Source: Actinoplanes sp. TBRC 11911
GTDB lineage: Bacteria > Actinomycetota > Actinomycetes > Mycobacteriales > Micromonosporaceae
DNA length: 64,000 nt
Direction: 5' to 3'
Assembly (NCBI RefSeq): GCF_012933445.1
Contig: NZ_JABBNC010000039.1
Location: 1 to 64,000, forward strand
Part shown: positions 45,969 through 54,762 of the stretch, piece by piece
Position numbering within the stretch: the first letter of the stretch is position 1
Layout: each line of letters begins with the position of its first letter
Made by a program: the position numbers and the translations under genes
The notes under the pieces: generated by a model
Database searches by the model: none
What the model saw: only the letters and a program-made list of their open reading frames with translations
What the model was told of the DNA's origin: nothing

Positions 45969-46399
45969 CGCAGCTCCCACCGCGGCCGCACGCGGGCGCA
46001 GACCGGAGCGCCGGACGCGTCGGTGAGCCCGAGCACGCCGACCAGCACGCCCGCGCCGTCGTACGCGCCGCGCAGCAGCGCGGTCGGCACCTCACCGAAC
46101 ATCAGCTTGGCCCGCCGGAACATCGAGAAGCTCTCGCCGTCGACATTTCCCCAGCTCAGATACAGGAAGCGGGCGCCGGGCCGGCCGTGCACCCAGGGCC
46201 CGCCGACGTCGAGCAGCCCGTCCACCTCACGCCCGGGCACCTCGAGCTCCCAGGTCGCCGACGCGGCCGAGACCGGCACCAGCTCGACGACCTCGGCCTT
46301 ACGCTGCACCCCGACGTGCACGTTCGCGAGGCGCAGCGCATCAGCGGCCGCCCCGGGCCGCGCACCGGGCAGGTCGTGTCCCTCGATCCGGATCCGCAC
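45965..46399 (-). CDS. DUF5990 family protein
   Basis: 144 residues. MRIRIEGHDLPG, NVHVGVQRKAEVVELVPV and GRPGARFLYLSWG resemble what I recall of DUF5990, a conserved actinobacterial family of unknown role. No catalytic motif visible. It is the first gene of the DUF5990-SNF2-SWIM operon (ATGA overlap), so it may serve that machine. GTG start is leaderless (TAGGGT 6 nt upstream). Confidence 0.8.
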   Translation of the reverse strand: MRIRIEGHDLPGARPGAAADALRLANVHVGVQRKAEVVELVPVSAASATWELEVPGREVDGLLDVGGPWVHGRPGARFLYLSWGNVDGESFSMFRRAKLMFGEVPTALLRGAYDGAGVLVGVLGLTDASGAPVCARVRPRWELR

Positions 46400-46405
46400 C
46401 CTGCG

Positions 46406-46411
46406 ACCCTA
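46406..46411 (-). promoter_or_regulatory. Leaderless -10 box (TAGGGT) of the SNF2 operon
   Basis: TAGGGT, CGCAGG, then GTG at 46399. Confidence 0.45.
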
Positions 46412-46436
46412 TGCCGGGGGTCCGACAAAACCCGGA

Positions 46437-47672
46437 TCAGGAGTTGTCGCGCACCCAGGCGTCCATCAAGCCGCCGAAATGGGCCAGGAACTTCTCGTGC
46501 TCGTGCACCGGGTACATGGCGCGGACCGTTTCGCGCAGCAACGACCGGAACCCCTCCGAGTTGACCCAGTCGAAGACCATCTCGTCGACGTGTGCGAGGT
46601 GCCGCGCCCGGAACTCCTCGTACTCCTGCACCTCGAAGTAGTCGTCGGCCAGCTTGCGGTAGCCGGCCAGCTTCTCGGCGTACGACAGCGACGGGTCGTC
46701 ACCGATCGCGAAATATGCGCTGGTGTCCGTGTCGAGCCGCGGCCGCCGGCCGGTCACCACGCAGAACACCGTCCAGCGCAGCAGCGCGGCCATCGCCCAC
46801 GGGAAGTAGTAGTGCAGCGAGGTCATGGCCACGTCCGGGCACGCGTTCGCGTAGTCGATCGGGTGCACGTCGTCGCCGCGGACCAGGGACTCGCACGAGT
46901 TGAACTCCCAGCGGAAGAACGCGTTCACCAGCCGCGAGATCGTCACCACCTCGTCGCCGGTGCCCGCGGACAGGAAGTCGTGCGCCACCTCGTACCGGGA
47001 ATGCATGGGTTGTTCGGGGCGGAACTTCATCACCATGGTCTCCGGCCCGATGGTCAGCGACCGCGCGAACACGTCGTAGTCCTCGACCGACGCCTGCAGG
47101 TGCATCAGGCGCTCGCCGGAGGCGTCGTAGGCCGCGTGCAGCTCGTCCTCGTTGCGGATCTTCGACACCCCGACCCACGCGCCGCCGTCGTACGGCTTCA
47201 TGAACATCGGGTACCCGACCTGGGCGGCCGTCGAGGACAGGTCGAAGGACTGGTTGTAGCGGGCGGACGTGTAGGCGTACCGGCTGTTGTCCAAGGGATT
47301 CTTGTACGGCACCAGCACCGTCTTGGGCACCTTGAGACCGAGCCGCATCATCGCGCAGTAGGCCGCGTGCTTCTCCATCGACTGGAACGTGAACGGGCTG
47401 TTCAGCAGGTACACGTCGTCCATCAGCGCGATCTTCTTGAGCCACTCGCGCGGGTGGTAGTACCAGTACGCGAGCCGGTCGATGACCAGGTCGTGCTGGG
47501 GTTTGTCGCGCAGGTTGAACGGTTCGATGGTGACCCGCACCGAGTTGACCCGGTGCGACTTGCCGTCCGGGCCGGTCACCACGCCGAGCCGGCGCAGCAG
47601 GGCCTCGTACGCCCGCGGCCAGTCGTCCTCGGTGCCCAGCAACAATCCGATGGTGTGTTCGACGTCCGCCAC
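46437..47672 (-). CDS. ATP-grasp-like ligase of unknown substrate
   Basis: 411 residues, soluble. The region YPMFMKPYDGGAWVGVSKIR (about residues 150-170) resembles the ATP-grasp nucleotide lysine loop, and ASVEDYDVFARSLTIGPETM the central strands. No carrier or amino-acid binding domain is seen. It likely joins a carboxylate to an amine or thiol through an acyl phosphate. It is 18 bp downstream of an enterochelin-esterase-like hydrolase on the same strand, so the pair probably works on one product: one builds it, the other cleaves it (inference). Confidence 0.75.
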   Translation of the reverse strand: MADVEHTIGLLLGTEDDWPRAYEALLRRLGVVTGPDGKSHRVNSVRVTIEPFNLRDKPQHDLVIDRLAYWYYHPREWLKKIALMDDVYLLNSPFTFQSMEKHAAYCAMMRLGLKVPKTVLVPYKNPLDNSRYAYTSARYNQSFDLSSTAAQVGYPMFMKPYDGGAWVGVSKIRNEDELHAAYDASGERLMHLQASVEDYDVFARSLTIGPETMVMKFRPEQPMHSRYEVAHDFLSAGTGDEVVTISRLVNAFFRWEFNSCESLVRGDDVHPIDYANACPDVAMTSLHYYFPWAMAALLRWTVFCVVTGRRPRLDTDTSAYFAIGDDPSLSYAEKLAGYRKLADDYFEVQEYEEFRARHLAHVDEMVFDWVNSEGFRSLLRETVRAMYPVHEHEKFLAHFGGLMDAWVRDNS

Positions 47673-47690
47673 AGCGCCTCCCCAAAAAAC

Positions 47691-48728
47691 CTACGGCCAC
47701 ACTCTCTGCATCAACGACGTCAGATGTGGATCGAGGGCGTCGCGCCAGCCGATCCAGGTGTGCGCGTCCCGGTTCGCCACGAACGTCAGCGGATATCCCT
47801 GCTCGCGCAGCGCGGCCGCCATCGCCCGGTTGTTCGCCAGGTTCTCCTCGACCGTCCCGCAGGTCATCGTCACCGGCACCGGCGGCCCGTCGCTCGCGCG
47901 CACCACCCGCCCGACGAACCGCACGATCCGCTGGTAGCGCCCGAACCACGACTCCTGCGCGTCGTAGCGCGGCTGGAAGAAGCTGCCCGACTGCAGGAAC
48001 AGCGCGCCGAACGCCGCCGGTCGCTTGCGTTGCGCGTGCAGCATCGCCAGCGCCCCCAGGCTCGCGCCCACCCCGATCACCGGCCGCCCGCTGCCCAGCT
48101 CCCCCGCCAGCTTGGGCAAGACCTCCGACCCCAGACCTTTCCCGTACGCCGGGGACGCCGCGTACCACTCGTTCCGGCTGCCTGCGGGCAACAGGACGAG
48201 GTGGAACGGTGGCACCCGCCCGGCGGCTATCGACGCCGCCGCATACCGCCCGAGCGACGCGTACTGCTGGTAGTCCGGCCCGTCGTGCGCCACCACGATC
48301 CGGTCGGTGGGCGTGTCCGGCGACCAGACCCGCACGTCGAGCTCGGCGCGCACGGCCGGGATGGGCACGGTCAGCGCGTGCCAGTCGCCGCCGGCCGGGG
48401 GCAGGTGCAGCCAGTCGGGTTCGCGATAGTCCGGGCACCAGAGCACCGACGCGTCGCCGAACGGCCCGGGCGCGCGCCGCGGATTGCCCGGGTCCACGAC
48501 CGTCTCGGCACGACCGTCGCGGCCGGTCAGCTCCAGCTTGTACTCGAGACGACCCGCGTCCGGGCGCGGGATCCGCAGCTCCCACCGGCGCCCGGCGGCG
48601 TCGAACGAGAACTCGGGGCGCCCGGCGAGCGCGGACACCAGGCGTACCGAAGCAAGCTTTTGATCGTGGTCAGCCAGCCGGAAGCAGAGCTGCGAGCCGT
48701 CGCACCACGCGCCCGCCACCGGCTCCAT
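47691..48728 (-). CDS. Enterochelin esterase-like alpha/beta hydrolase
   Basis: 345 residues. An N-terminal early-set beta domain (1-105) precedes an esterase D/Fes-type hydrolase. Nucleophile elbow GVGASLGALAMLHAQ (Ser near 227) and catalytic His in DAHTWIGWRD near the end. Members cleave ester-linked siderophores or act as tailoring esterases; no siderophore genes are seen here. It is coupled with the ATP-grasp gene downstream. ATG 48728 is leaderless (TATCGT 6 nt upstream); the frame to 49034 crosses the divergent gene. Confidence 0.85.
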   Translation of the reverse strand: MEPVAGAWCDGSQLCFRLADHDQKLASVRLVSALAGRPEFSFDAAGRRWELRIPRPDAGRLEYKLELTGRDGRAETVVDPGNPRRAPGPFGDASVLWCPDYREPDWLHLPPAGGDWHALTVPIPAVRAELDVRVWSPDTPTDRIVVAHDGPDYQQYASLGRYAAASIAAGRVPPFHLVLLPAGSRNEWYAASPAYGKGLGSEVLPKLAGELGSGRPVIGVGASLGALAMLHAQRKRPAAFGALFLQSGSFFQPRYDAQESWFGRYQRIVRFVGRVVRASDGPPVPVTMTCGTVEENLANNRAMAAALREQGYPLTFVANRDAHTWIGWRDALDPHLTSLMQRVWP

Positions 48729-48734
48729 CCCCGC

Positions 48735-48740
48735 ACGATA
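48735..48740 (-). promoter_or_regulatory. Leaderless -10 box (TATCGT) of the esterase gene
   Basis: TATCGT, GCGGGG, then ATG at 48728. Confidence 0.45.
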
Positions 48741-48845
48741 TCCGCCGCACCGCCGCGGCGCGCCCCGGAAAAGCCGTTGAACGCTCTCACCGCCGGCCGC
48801 TTCACCCGCCACGCTGCGTAGGATCAGAGGTGGGAGGTAGGGAAA

Positions 48846-49199
48846 ATGGCGAGGGTGAATGGGGCGCCGCCAGGTTCGCGGTACGCCGACCAGCGGCGCT
48901 ACGCGGTCGCGACGAGCCTGGCCGATCTTCATGGTCCGGTGCGTGGCACCGTGACTCTCGACCGGTCGCTGGACTGGTCCGGTGACGGCGCCTATGACCT
49001 GGACGACCCCGGCGACCTTCAGGTCATGTATCAAACGGTCCTGAACCAGGCCGCATCCGCGGATGATCTAGCCCGCTGGCTCGATGGCGAAGTCCTGCGC
49101 CGGATCTGGGCGAGTCTGTGGCTCCCGGCGCGGCTGCGCGCGTTGTGGCAGGCGCGTTTCCCGGAGCTCCCCGCCTCCCCGCAGGCGCTGGCCGGCTGA
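48846..49199 (+). CDS. Conserved hypothetical small protein
   Basis: 117 residues. The second half (YQTVLNQAASADDLARWLDG, LRRIWASLWLPARLRALW) resembles a small actinobacterial family that, from memory, often precedes an AbiEii-type nucleotidyltransferase; none is next to it here. It may be an orphan or a non-TA member. Normal codon use, weak RBS. Confidence 0.6.
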   Translation: MARVNGAPPGSRYADQRRYAVATSLADLHGPVRGTVTLDRSLDWSGDGAYDLDDPGDLQVMYQTVLNQAASADDLARWLDGEVLRRIWASLWLPARLRALWQARFPELPASPQALAG

Positions 49200-49236
49200 G
49201 GATGGAACCGGGCCTCCTCAAACTAGCGGAAAGCTG

Positions 49237-49572
49237 CTACGAGCTGTAGGTCTGGTTCGGCGACGCGGCCGGGGGGAGGCCGAACATCTCGGTGAGGCCG
49301 GTGACGCGCAGCTGGCTGTGCACGAAGTCGCTGGGGTTGCGCAGGATGAAGCGGGTGCCGGTCTCGCGCGCCGCGTTGTGGCCGGTGACCAGCGTGCCGA
49401 TGCCCTGCGAGTCCATGAAGGTGACGTAGGTCAGGTCGACGACCAGCGTGACCGGCCGCTCCTTGGTCAGCGTGCTCAGCAGCGTCTCGCGCAGCGCGCC
49501 GACCGTGGCGGCGTCGAGCGATCCGCGCACGTCGATGACGATCGCGCCGTCGGCCTGACGTCGCGTGGTCAT
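49237..49572 (-). CDS. STAS-domain anti-sigma factor antagonist
   Basis: 111 residues, one STAS domain. VVDLTYVTFMDSQGIGTLVT has the DSxG motif with a phosphorylatable Ser. It differs clearly from the STAS protein at 20565. ATG 49572 was chosen with GAGGCGG upstream; the frame is open to 49791. Candidate target of the PP2C protein at 11782-13572. Confidence 0.87.
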   Translation of the reverse strand: MTTRRQADGAIVIDVRGSLDAATVGALRETLLSTLTKERPVTLVVDLTYVTFMDSQGIGTLVTGHNAARETGTRFILRNPSDFVHSQLRVTGLTEMFGLPPAASPNQTYSS

Positions 49573-49809
49573 CACCGCCTCGCCCATCCGGCCCTCCGAT
49601 TTGCCCGTTCCGCTCACCGTACAACGACTGACGAGGACCGTCGCGGGGTTTCGGCACGACGACGGACACCCGGTGCGTGCAACTTGCAGAACCGAGTCGG
49701 CAACCTTGGGCAGGCTCTGCCCAATCTGCTCCCAGCGGTTGCGCGAATCCCCGGAAGCTGCCCATCTTGACATTGGTGGTTGCCAATCCAAGGAAGGGTG
49801 GGCGGGACT

Positions 49810-51261
49810 ATGACCACGACCTCGGGACGGCCCGGCATCTTCGCGGTGCGCGACGTCCGATCACTCATCACCGAGACGGCCGAGGAAGGACACGGGCTCA
49901 AGAAGGCGGTCGGGGCCACCCAGCTGACCGCCATGGGCGTCGGCGCGATCATCGGCACCGGCATCTTCGTGGTGATCGGCAAGGGTGCCGGCATCGCCGG
50001 TCCCGCGGTCATCCTCTCCTTCGTCCTGGCCGCGGTGGCGTGCACCTTCTCCGCGTTGTCCTACGCGGAGCTGGCCTCGTCGATCCCGGTCTCCGGCAGC
50101 GCGTACACCTACACGTACGCGACGCTGGGCGAGATCGTCGCGTGGATCATCGGCTGGGACCTCATCCTCGAGTACGGGGTGTCGGTGGCCGGCATCGCGG
50201 TCGGCTGGGGCGGCAACCTCAACGCGTTCCTGGACGCCGCGTTCGGCTTCAGCCTCCCGGACGCGATCTCGAAGTCCCCGTCCGAGGGCGGCGTCTTCAA
50301 CCTGCCCGCCGTCTTCGTCGTCCTGGCCATCACGTTCCTGCTGGTTCGCGGGGTGACCGAGAGCGCGCGGGTCAACCTGGTCATGGTCGGTATCAAGCTC
50401 GTGGTGCTGTTGTTCTTCATCGTGGTCGCGTTCGCCAACTTCGGCACCGGCAACTTCACCCCGTTCGCCCCGGCCGGCGTGGACGGGGTGACCTCGGCCG
50501 CGGCGATCATCTTCTTCGCCTACATCGGGTTCGACGCGGTCTCCACCGGCAGCGAGGAGGCGCGCAAGCCGGAGCGCGACCTGCCGCTGGCGATCATCGG
50601 CTCGCTGATCATCTGCACGGTCTTCTACGTGCTGACCACGGTGGGCGCGCTCGGCATCGCCTCGCCGGCGCAGATGGAGGGCAGCGACGCCCCGCTGGCC
50701 ACGGCCCTGGACGAGGGCGCCGGGATCAGCTGGGCGGCGGCCATCCTCGCGCTCGGTGCGGTTGTCGCCATCACCAGCGTGGTGCTGGTCATCCTGTACG
50801 GCCAGACCCGCATCTTCTTCGCGATGTGCCGCGACGGCCTGATGCCGATCCGCCTGGCCGAGGTCAACCAGCGGTACGGGACCCCGGCGAAGCTCACCAT
50901 CGGGCTGGGGGTGCTGATCTCGATTCTGGCGGCGCTGGTTCCGCTGGGCACCATCGTGGAGCTGGTGAACATCGGTACGCTGTTCGCGTTCGTGCTGGTC
51001 AACATAGGGGTGATAGTGCTGCGGCGGACCCGCCCGGAAATGCCGCGGCCGTACCGCGTGCCGTGGTCGCCGGTGCTGCCGATCATCGGGGTGGCGTTCG
51101 CCGTCTACCTGATGAGCGACCTGCCCTGGGAGACGTGGGTGCGGTTCGCCGTGTGGCTCGCGATCGGCATCTTGATCTACGCGTTCTACGGGTACCGGAA
51201 CTCGCGGATCCGCAACGGGCCGCAGTCGACTCCGGGCTGGGCGAAGGAGGAGCAACGATGA
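49810..51261 (+). CDS. APC-family amino acid permease
   Basis: 483 residues, 12 helices. Family motifs GVGAIIGTGIFVVIGKGAGI (helix 1) and FFAYIGFDAVSTGSEEARKP (helix 6 and following loop) place it with cationic/neutral amino acid transporters of the CAT type. RBS AAGGAAGG. It is coupled by ATGA to a double universal stress protein, which may regulate the permease or respond to energy status. Confidence 0.93.
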   Translation: MTTTSGRPGIFAVRDVRSLITETAEEGHGLKKAVGATQLTAMGVGAIIGTGIFVVIGKGAGIAGPAVILSFVLAAVACTFSALSYAELASSIPVSGSAYTYTYATLGEIVAWIIGWDLILEYGVSVAGIAVGWGGNLNAFLDAAFGFSLPDAISKSPSEGGVFNLPAVFVVLAITFLLVRGVTESARVNLVMVGIKLVVLLFFIVVAFANFGTGNFTPFAPAGVDGVTSAAAIIFFAYIGFDAVSTGSEEARKPERDLPLAIIGSLIICTVFYVLTTVGALGIASPAQMEGSDAPLATALDEGAGISWAAAILALGAVVAITSVVLVILYGQTRIFFAMCRDGLMPIRLAEVNQRYGTPAKLTIGLGVLISILAALVPLGTIVELVNIGTLFAFVLVNIGVIVLRRTRPEMPRPYRVPWSPVLPIIGVAFAVYLMSDLPWETWVRFAVWLAIGILIYAFYGYRNSRIRNGPQSTPGWAKEEQR

Positions 51262-52103
51262 CCGGGCCGGTGCTGGTGGGCGTCCCCGGGGAGGGCGCCC
51301 TGACGCTCGGGCGCTGGATGGCCGAGAAGCTGGACGCGCCGCTGCTGATCGCCATCGTGCATCCGGCGCCGGCCGCGGTCGGCTCGGGCCGGGTGGACGC
51401 CGAATGGGTCGCCGACCGGCACCGCGCCGCGCAGCGGCTGCTCGACCAGGCCCGTGCCGTGGTGGCCGGCGCCGTCTGTGACGTGGAGACCCGCATGGTC
51501 GCCTCGTCGTCGGCCGCGCACGGCCTGCACGACCTGGCCGAGGAGGTGAAGGCGACCGTCATCGTGGTCGGCTCGGGCCGGGACGCGCCGAAGGAACGGC
51601 TGTTCGCGGGCAGCACCGCGCACCGGTTGCTGTCCGGCAGCTCGTGCCCGATCGCGGTGGCACCGCCCACGATGCCCGAGCTGTCGCAGGGGCGGATCGG
51701 CGTGGCGTACGTGGACACCCCGGACGGCCGGGCGGCGCTGGCGGAGGCGGCGACGCTCGCCCGGCGCACCGGTTCGCCGATCCGGCTCTACACCGTCGTG
51801 GCGGCCGGGGACATGCCGACGCCGTTCTGGCGCGACAGCGAGCGGGCGTTCCTGGAGACGGCCCGGGAAACGTACGAGCAGGCGCTGGCGAACGCCGCGG
51901 CCGCCGTCCCGGACGTGGCGGTGGACTGGCGGATCCCGGACGGTGACGTGGTGCACACGCTCGCCGACCTCGACGACGTGGACGTGCTGTACTGCGGCTC
52001 CCGCGGTTACGGCCCGACCCGGCGGGTGCTGCTCGGCGGGGTGTCGTCCCGGCTGATCCGGCGGGCGCGCCGGCCGGTCGTGGTGGTGCCCCGCAGCGGT
52101 TAG
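51258..52103 (+). CDS. Tandem universal stress protein
   Basis: 281 residues: two Usp folds (about 1-145 and 150-281). The first has the ATP-binding G-motif GSGRDAPKERLFAGSTAHRL followed by the S-C-P-I-A-V strand. The second is similar (GSRGYGPTRRVLLGGVSSRL). It likely binds ATP and reports on stress. It overlaps the permease stop by ATGA; permease-Usp pairing is common in actinobacteria. Confidence 0.9.
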   Translation: MTGPVLVGVPGEGALTLGRWMAEKLDAPLLIAIVHPAPAAVGSGRVDAEWVADRHRAAQRLLDQARAVVAGAVCDVETRMVASSSAAHGLHDLAEEVKATVIVVGSGRDAPKERLFAGSTAHRLLSGSSCPIAVAPPTMPELSQGRIGVAYVDTPDGRAALAEAATLARRTGSPIRLYTVVAAGDMPTPFWRDSERAFLETARETYEQALANAAAAVPDVAVDWRIPDGDVVHTLADLDDVDVLYCGSRGYGPTRRVLLGGVSSRLIRRARRPVVVVPRSG

Positions 52104-52325
52104 ACGAGTAAGTCCTAAGCCGAGTCAGTGGCCGCAGGCGAGTCAGCGGCCGCAGGCGATCAACGATCTGATCGCCGTCCGTCCGCCAGCCCCCCGCCAC
52201 CCCCTCTCGCATATCAGACATTTCCTGAAATTTGTGAGATCGGCTGGGCCACCGGACGGGCGGGCTCAGCGCGCGGCCTCGCGGCGCTTCCATTCCGTGA
52301 GACAGGCGACCGCCTGCTGAGACCG

Positions 52326-52527
52326 CGCCCGCATCATGGACCCACCGTCCACGATGCGGGACTGACGTCCATTGTGGAGAATATTTTTGTCACATAACGA
52401 GGCTTTCGCCCGCCAGACTTCTCCGGCCGAATGTGAACCTTGGAGAGTTTATGGCTCGCATGTGGGCGCAACTCTCCAAGGTTCACAAAAATCCATGATG
52501 TGACCGCAGTGTCCACATAGCGGGACC
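52326..52527 (+). repeat. Dispersed intergenic element, copy C
   Basis: Best structured copy. 5' block 52326-52382 (CGCCCGCATCATGG, GTCCACGATGCGGGA, GTCCATTGTGGAG units). Hairpin with a perfect 18-bp stem: 52432-52449 and 52470-52487, around a 20-nt loop TATGGCTCGCATGTGGGCGC. 3' block 52491-52527. Compared with A and B, the outer stem pair is A-T instead of G-C, a compensatory change. The rest of the 52104-52638 gap (52104-52325, 52528-52638) shows only a short palindrome at 52214-52237. Confidence 0.85.
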
Positions 52528-52638
52528 GCCCAGCCGCGCACGGATCACCACAGCGCCTCAGCTCTGGCACCACCGCGCCACTGGCCACACCGCGACCAGG
52601 TCACTCGCCGCCTACCACCACGGTTAGAACTTACTTGT

Positions 52639-52788
52639 CTAGAGCATCGGGGTGCTCTGGTCCAGGCCGAGCAGGTCACGGCCGGCGATCTCGCGCGCGG
52701 TCCGGGTGTTGAGCAGCTGGGACACGACGCTGGCCGGGACGGCGTTCACCAGCGACATGGTGACCGTCGTCGGCACCGACATCACCAT
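52639..52788 (-). CDS. Small protein coupled to the Ser/Thr kinase
   Basis: A 49-residue frame (47 if the next ATG, at 52782, is used). It reads MVMSVPTTVTMSLVNAVPAS, then a Val/Leu-rich helix with Arg/Glu, ending DQSTPML. Almost every third base is G or C, as in real genes of this genome. Its start ATG lies inside the kinase stop: TGATG, so translation is probably coupled. It was not expected from length cut-offs. Function unknown; possibly a kinase regulator or substrate. Confidence 0.65.
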   Translation of the reverse strand: MVMSVPTTVTMSLVNAVPASVVSQLLNTRTAREIAGRDLLGLDQSTPML

Positions 52789-53708
52789 CTGCGTTCTGAT
52801 GCCCGCCGATCGGGGTTAGCGCGGCCGGTGGGCGCGTCGATCCACTCCGCCATGGGCGCCGGCTCGATGCCGCCCATCGGCACGTAGACGCGGGCGTCCA
52901 CCGCTTCGGCCAGCACCAGCGCCGCGACCAGCGCGGTGGGCCGGTCGTCCGGATGCCGGTTCAGGCAGAGCCGGCACAGCGCGGCCACCTCCGGCGCGAG
53001 ATCGTCGATGGGCGGCAGCGGGTCCGGTTCCTCGTTGCACGCGGCCCGCACCATCCCCGTCGGAGTCTCGGCGCGCCACGGCAGCCGCCCGGACAGGCAC
53101 TGGTAGAGCAGGGTGCCGAGGGCGAACATGTCGGCCGCCGGGGTGGCCGGGCTGCCCTCGAAACGTTCCGGGGCGACGTAGGCCGGCGCGCCCATCACCA
53201 TCCCGTCCGGGTCGGGGTCGCGGGCGCCGATCGCGGCCGCGATGCCGAAGTCGAGCACCTTCGCGCCGGCCGGGGTCAGCATGATGTTGGCCGGCTTGAT
53301 GTCGCGGTGCACGACCTGCTCGGCGTGCGCGGCCGCGAGCGCCGCCGCCACCTCCGCGCCGATCCGGGCCGCGATCCGCCAGTCCAGCGGCCCGGCCCGC
53401 AGGTGCGTGCTGAGCGTCTGCCCGTCCACCAGCTCCATCACGATGTACGGGACGTCGTGACAGGCGCCCCGGGAGGTCCCGAAATCGTGCACGCCGGCCA
53501 CGTTCGGGTGCGCGAGGCGCGCGGCCGAGCGGGCCTCGGTGCGAATCAGGTCCACCCCGGCCTCGCCGAGCGTGCCCTCCACCGCCGGTGCCATGATCTT
53601 GACGGCCACCGGGCGGTCCAGCACCCGGTCGTGGCCCTGCCAGACCTCGGACATGCCACCCACCCCGATACGGCGGACGAGTTGATAGCGGCCGGCCAGC
53701 GTCTGCAT
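52782..53708 (-). CDS. Serine/threonine protein kinase, soluble
   Basis: 308 residues. Complete Hanks-type kinase: GVGGMSEVW (P-loop), AVKIM, HRDIKPANIM, DFGIA and APE (VAPERFEG). No membrane anchor or extracellular sensor, unlike PknB. Cytosolic signalling role; targets unknown. ATG 53708 was chosen at the fold start. Its stop overlaps the start of the small ORF downstream. Confidence 0.93.
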   Translation of the reverse strand: MQTLAGRYQLVRRIGVGGMSEVWQGHDRVLDRPVAVKIMAPAVEGTLGEAGVDLIRTEARSAARLAHPNVAGVHDFGTSRGACHDVPYIVMELVDGQTLSTHLRAGPLDWRIAARIGAEVAAALAAAHAEQVVHRDIKPANIMLTPAGAKVLDFGIAAAIGARDPDPDGMVMGAPAYVAPERFEGSPATPAADMFALGTLLYQCLSGRLPWRAETPTGMVRAACNEEPDPLPPIDDLAPEVAALCRLCLNRHPDDRPTALVAALVLAEAVDARVYVPMGGIEPAPMAEWIDAPTGRANPDRRASERRW

Positions 53709-53748
53709 GGGGGTCGCGGTACCCGGCCGCCGTGCGGGACAAACGCTG

Positions 53749-53754
53749 TAGGGT
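53749..53754 (+). promoter_or_regulatory. Leaderless -10 box (TAGGGT) of speB
   Basis: TAGGGT, GCGCGC, then GTG at 53761. Confidence 0.45.
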
Positions 53755-53760
53755 GCGCGC

Positions 53761-54762
53761 GTGAGCATGTATGGCCCTGATTACACGTTCCTCGGCGTGC
53801 CCCGATGTTCCCTCGATGACGCGTCCACCTACGCCGACGCGGACGTGGTCATCCTCGGCGCGCCGTTCGACGGCGGCACCTCACACCGCCCCGGCGCCCG
53901 CTTCGGACCGCAGGTCATCCGCGGTACCGACTACCTGCCGCACGACGGTTCCCGGCCGCACCTGGCGATGCGCGTCGATGCCCTCGGCGAGGACCTGACG
54001 GTCAAGGACGCCGGCGATCTCGAGGTGTACAGCGGCGAGATCCAGCGCAGTGTCGCCACGATCGAGGAGGCCGTGGGAACGGTCGCGCGTAACGGTGCGA
54101 TCCCGCTGATCCTGGGCGGCGACCACACGGTCACCTGGCCGGACGTCACCGGCGTCGCGTCGCAGCACGGCGCCGGCCGGATCTCGGTCATCCATTTCGA
54201 CGCGCACGCCGACACCGGCGACATCGAGTTCGGCTCGCTGTACGGGCACGGCCAGCCGATGCGCCGGCTGATCGAGTCCGGTGCGGTGCGCGGCGACCGG
54301 TTCCTGCAGGTGGGGCTGCGCGGCTACTGGCCCGGCCCGGACGTCCTGCACTGGATGGCCGAGCAGGGCATGAACTCGTTCCACATGAGCGAGATCGTCG
54401 AGAAAGGCCTGGACGCGGTGCTGAACCGGGCCTTCGAGATCGCCCTGGACGACTGCGACGGGGTTTTCCTGTCGGTCGACATCGACGTCTGCGATCCCGG
54501 CCACGCGCCCGGTACCGGCACCCCCGAGCCGGGTGGCCTCACCGCCCGCCAGCTGCTCGACGCGGTCTCCCGGATCTGTCACGAGCTGCCGGTCGTCGGG
54601 ATGGACATCGTCGAGGTGTCGCCGCCGTTCGACCACGCCGAGATCACCGCGATGCTCGGCAACCGGGTCGTCCTGGAGGCGCTGTCCGGCATGGCCCGCC
54701 GCCGCAAGGACTCCGGCGGCCCGCCCTGGAAGAGGTCGACGCCGCTGCTGGAGGGCCGGTGA
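53761..54762 (+). CDS. speB: Agmatinase/ureohydrolase family enzyme
   Basis: 333 residues. Mn ligands in GGDHTVTW, VIHFDAHADTGD and SVDIDVCDPGHAPG are intact. It hydrolyses a guanidino compound (agmatine, guanidinobutyrate or similar) to urea plus an amine; substrate not fixed by sequence. GTG start, leaderless. It is coupled by GTGA to an M20 peptidase-like gene, which suggests a short degradation pathway for a guanidino/amide compound (inference). Confidence 0.9.
   Translation: MSMYGPDYTFLGVPRCSLDDASTYADADVVILGAPFDGGTSHRPGARFGPQVIRGTDYLPHDGSRPHLAMRVDALGEDLTVKDAGDLEVYSGEIQRSVATIEEAVGTVARNGAIPLILGGDHTVTWPDVTGVASQHGAGRISVIHFDAHADTGDIEFGSLYGHGQPMRRLIESGAVRGDRFLQVGLRGYWPGPDVLHWMAEQGMNSFHMSEIVEKGLDAVLNRAFEIALDDCDGVFLSVDIDVCDPGHAPGTGTPEPGGLTARQLLDAVSRICHELPVVGMDIVEVSPPFDHAEITAMLGNRVVLEALSGMARRRKDSGGPPWKRSTPLLEGR

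Noticed and set aside
44733..48821. 1362-codon plus-strand frame
   Set aside because: Shadow of the SNF2, DUF5990, ATP-grasp and esterase genes, whose motifs are on the minus strand.
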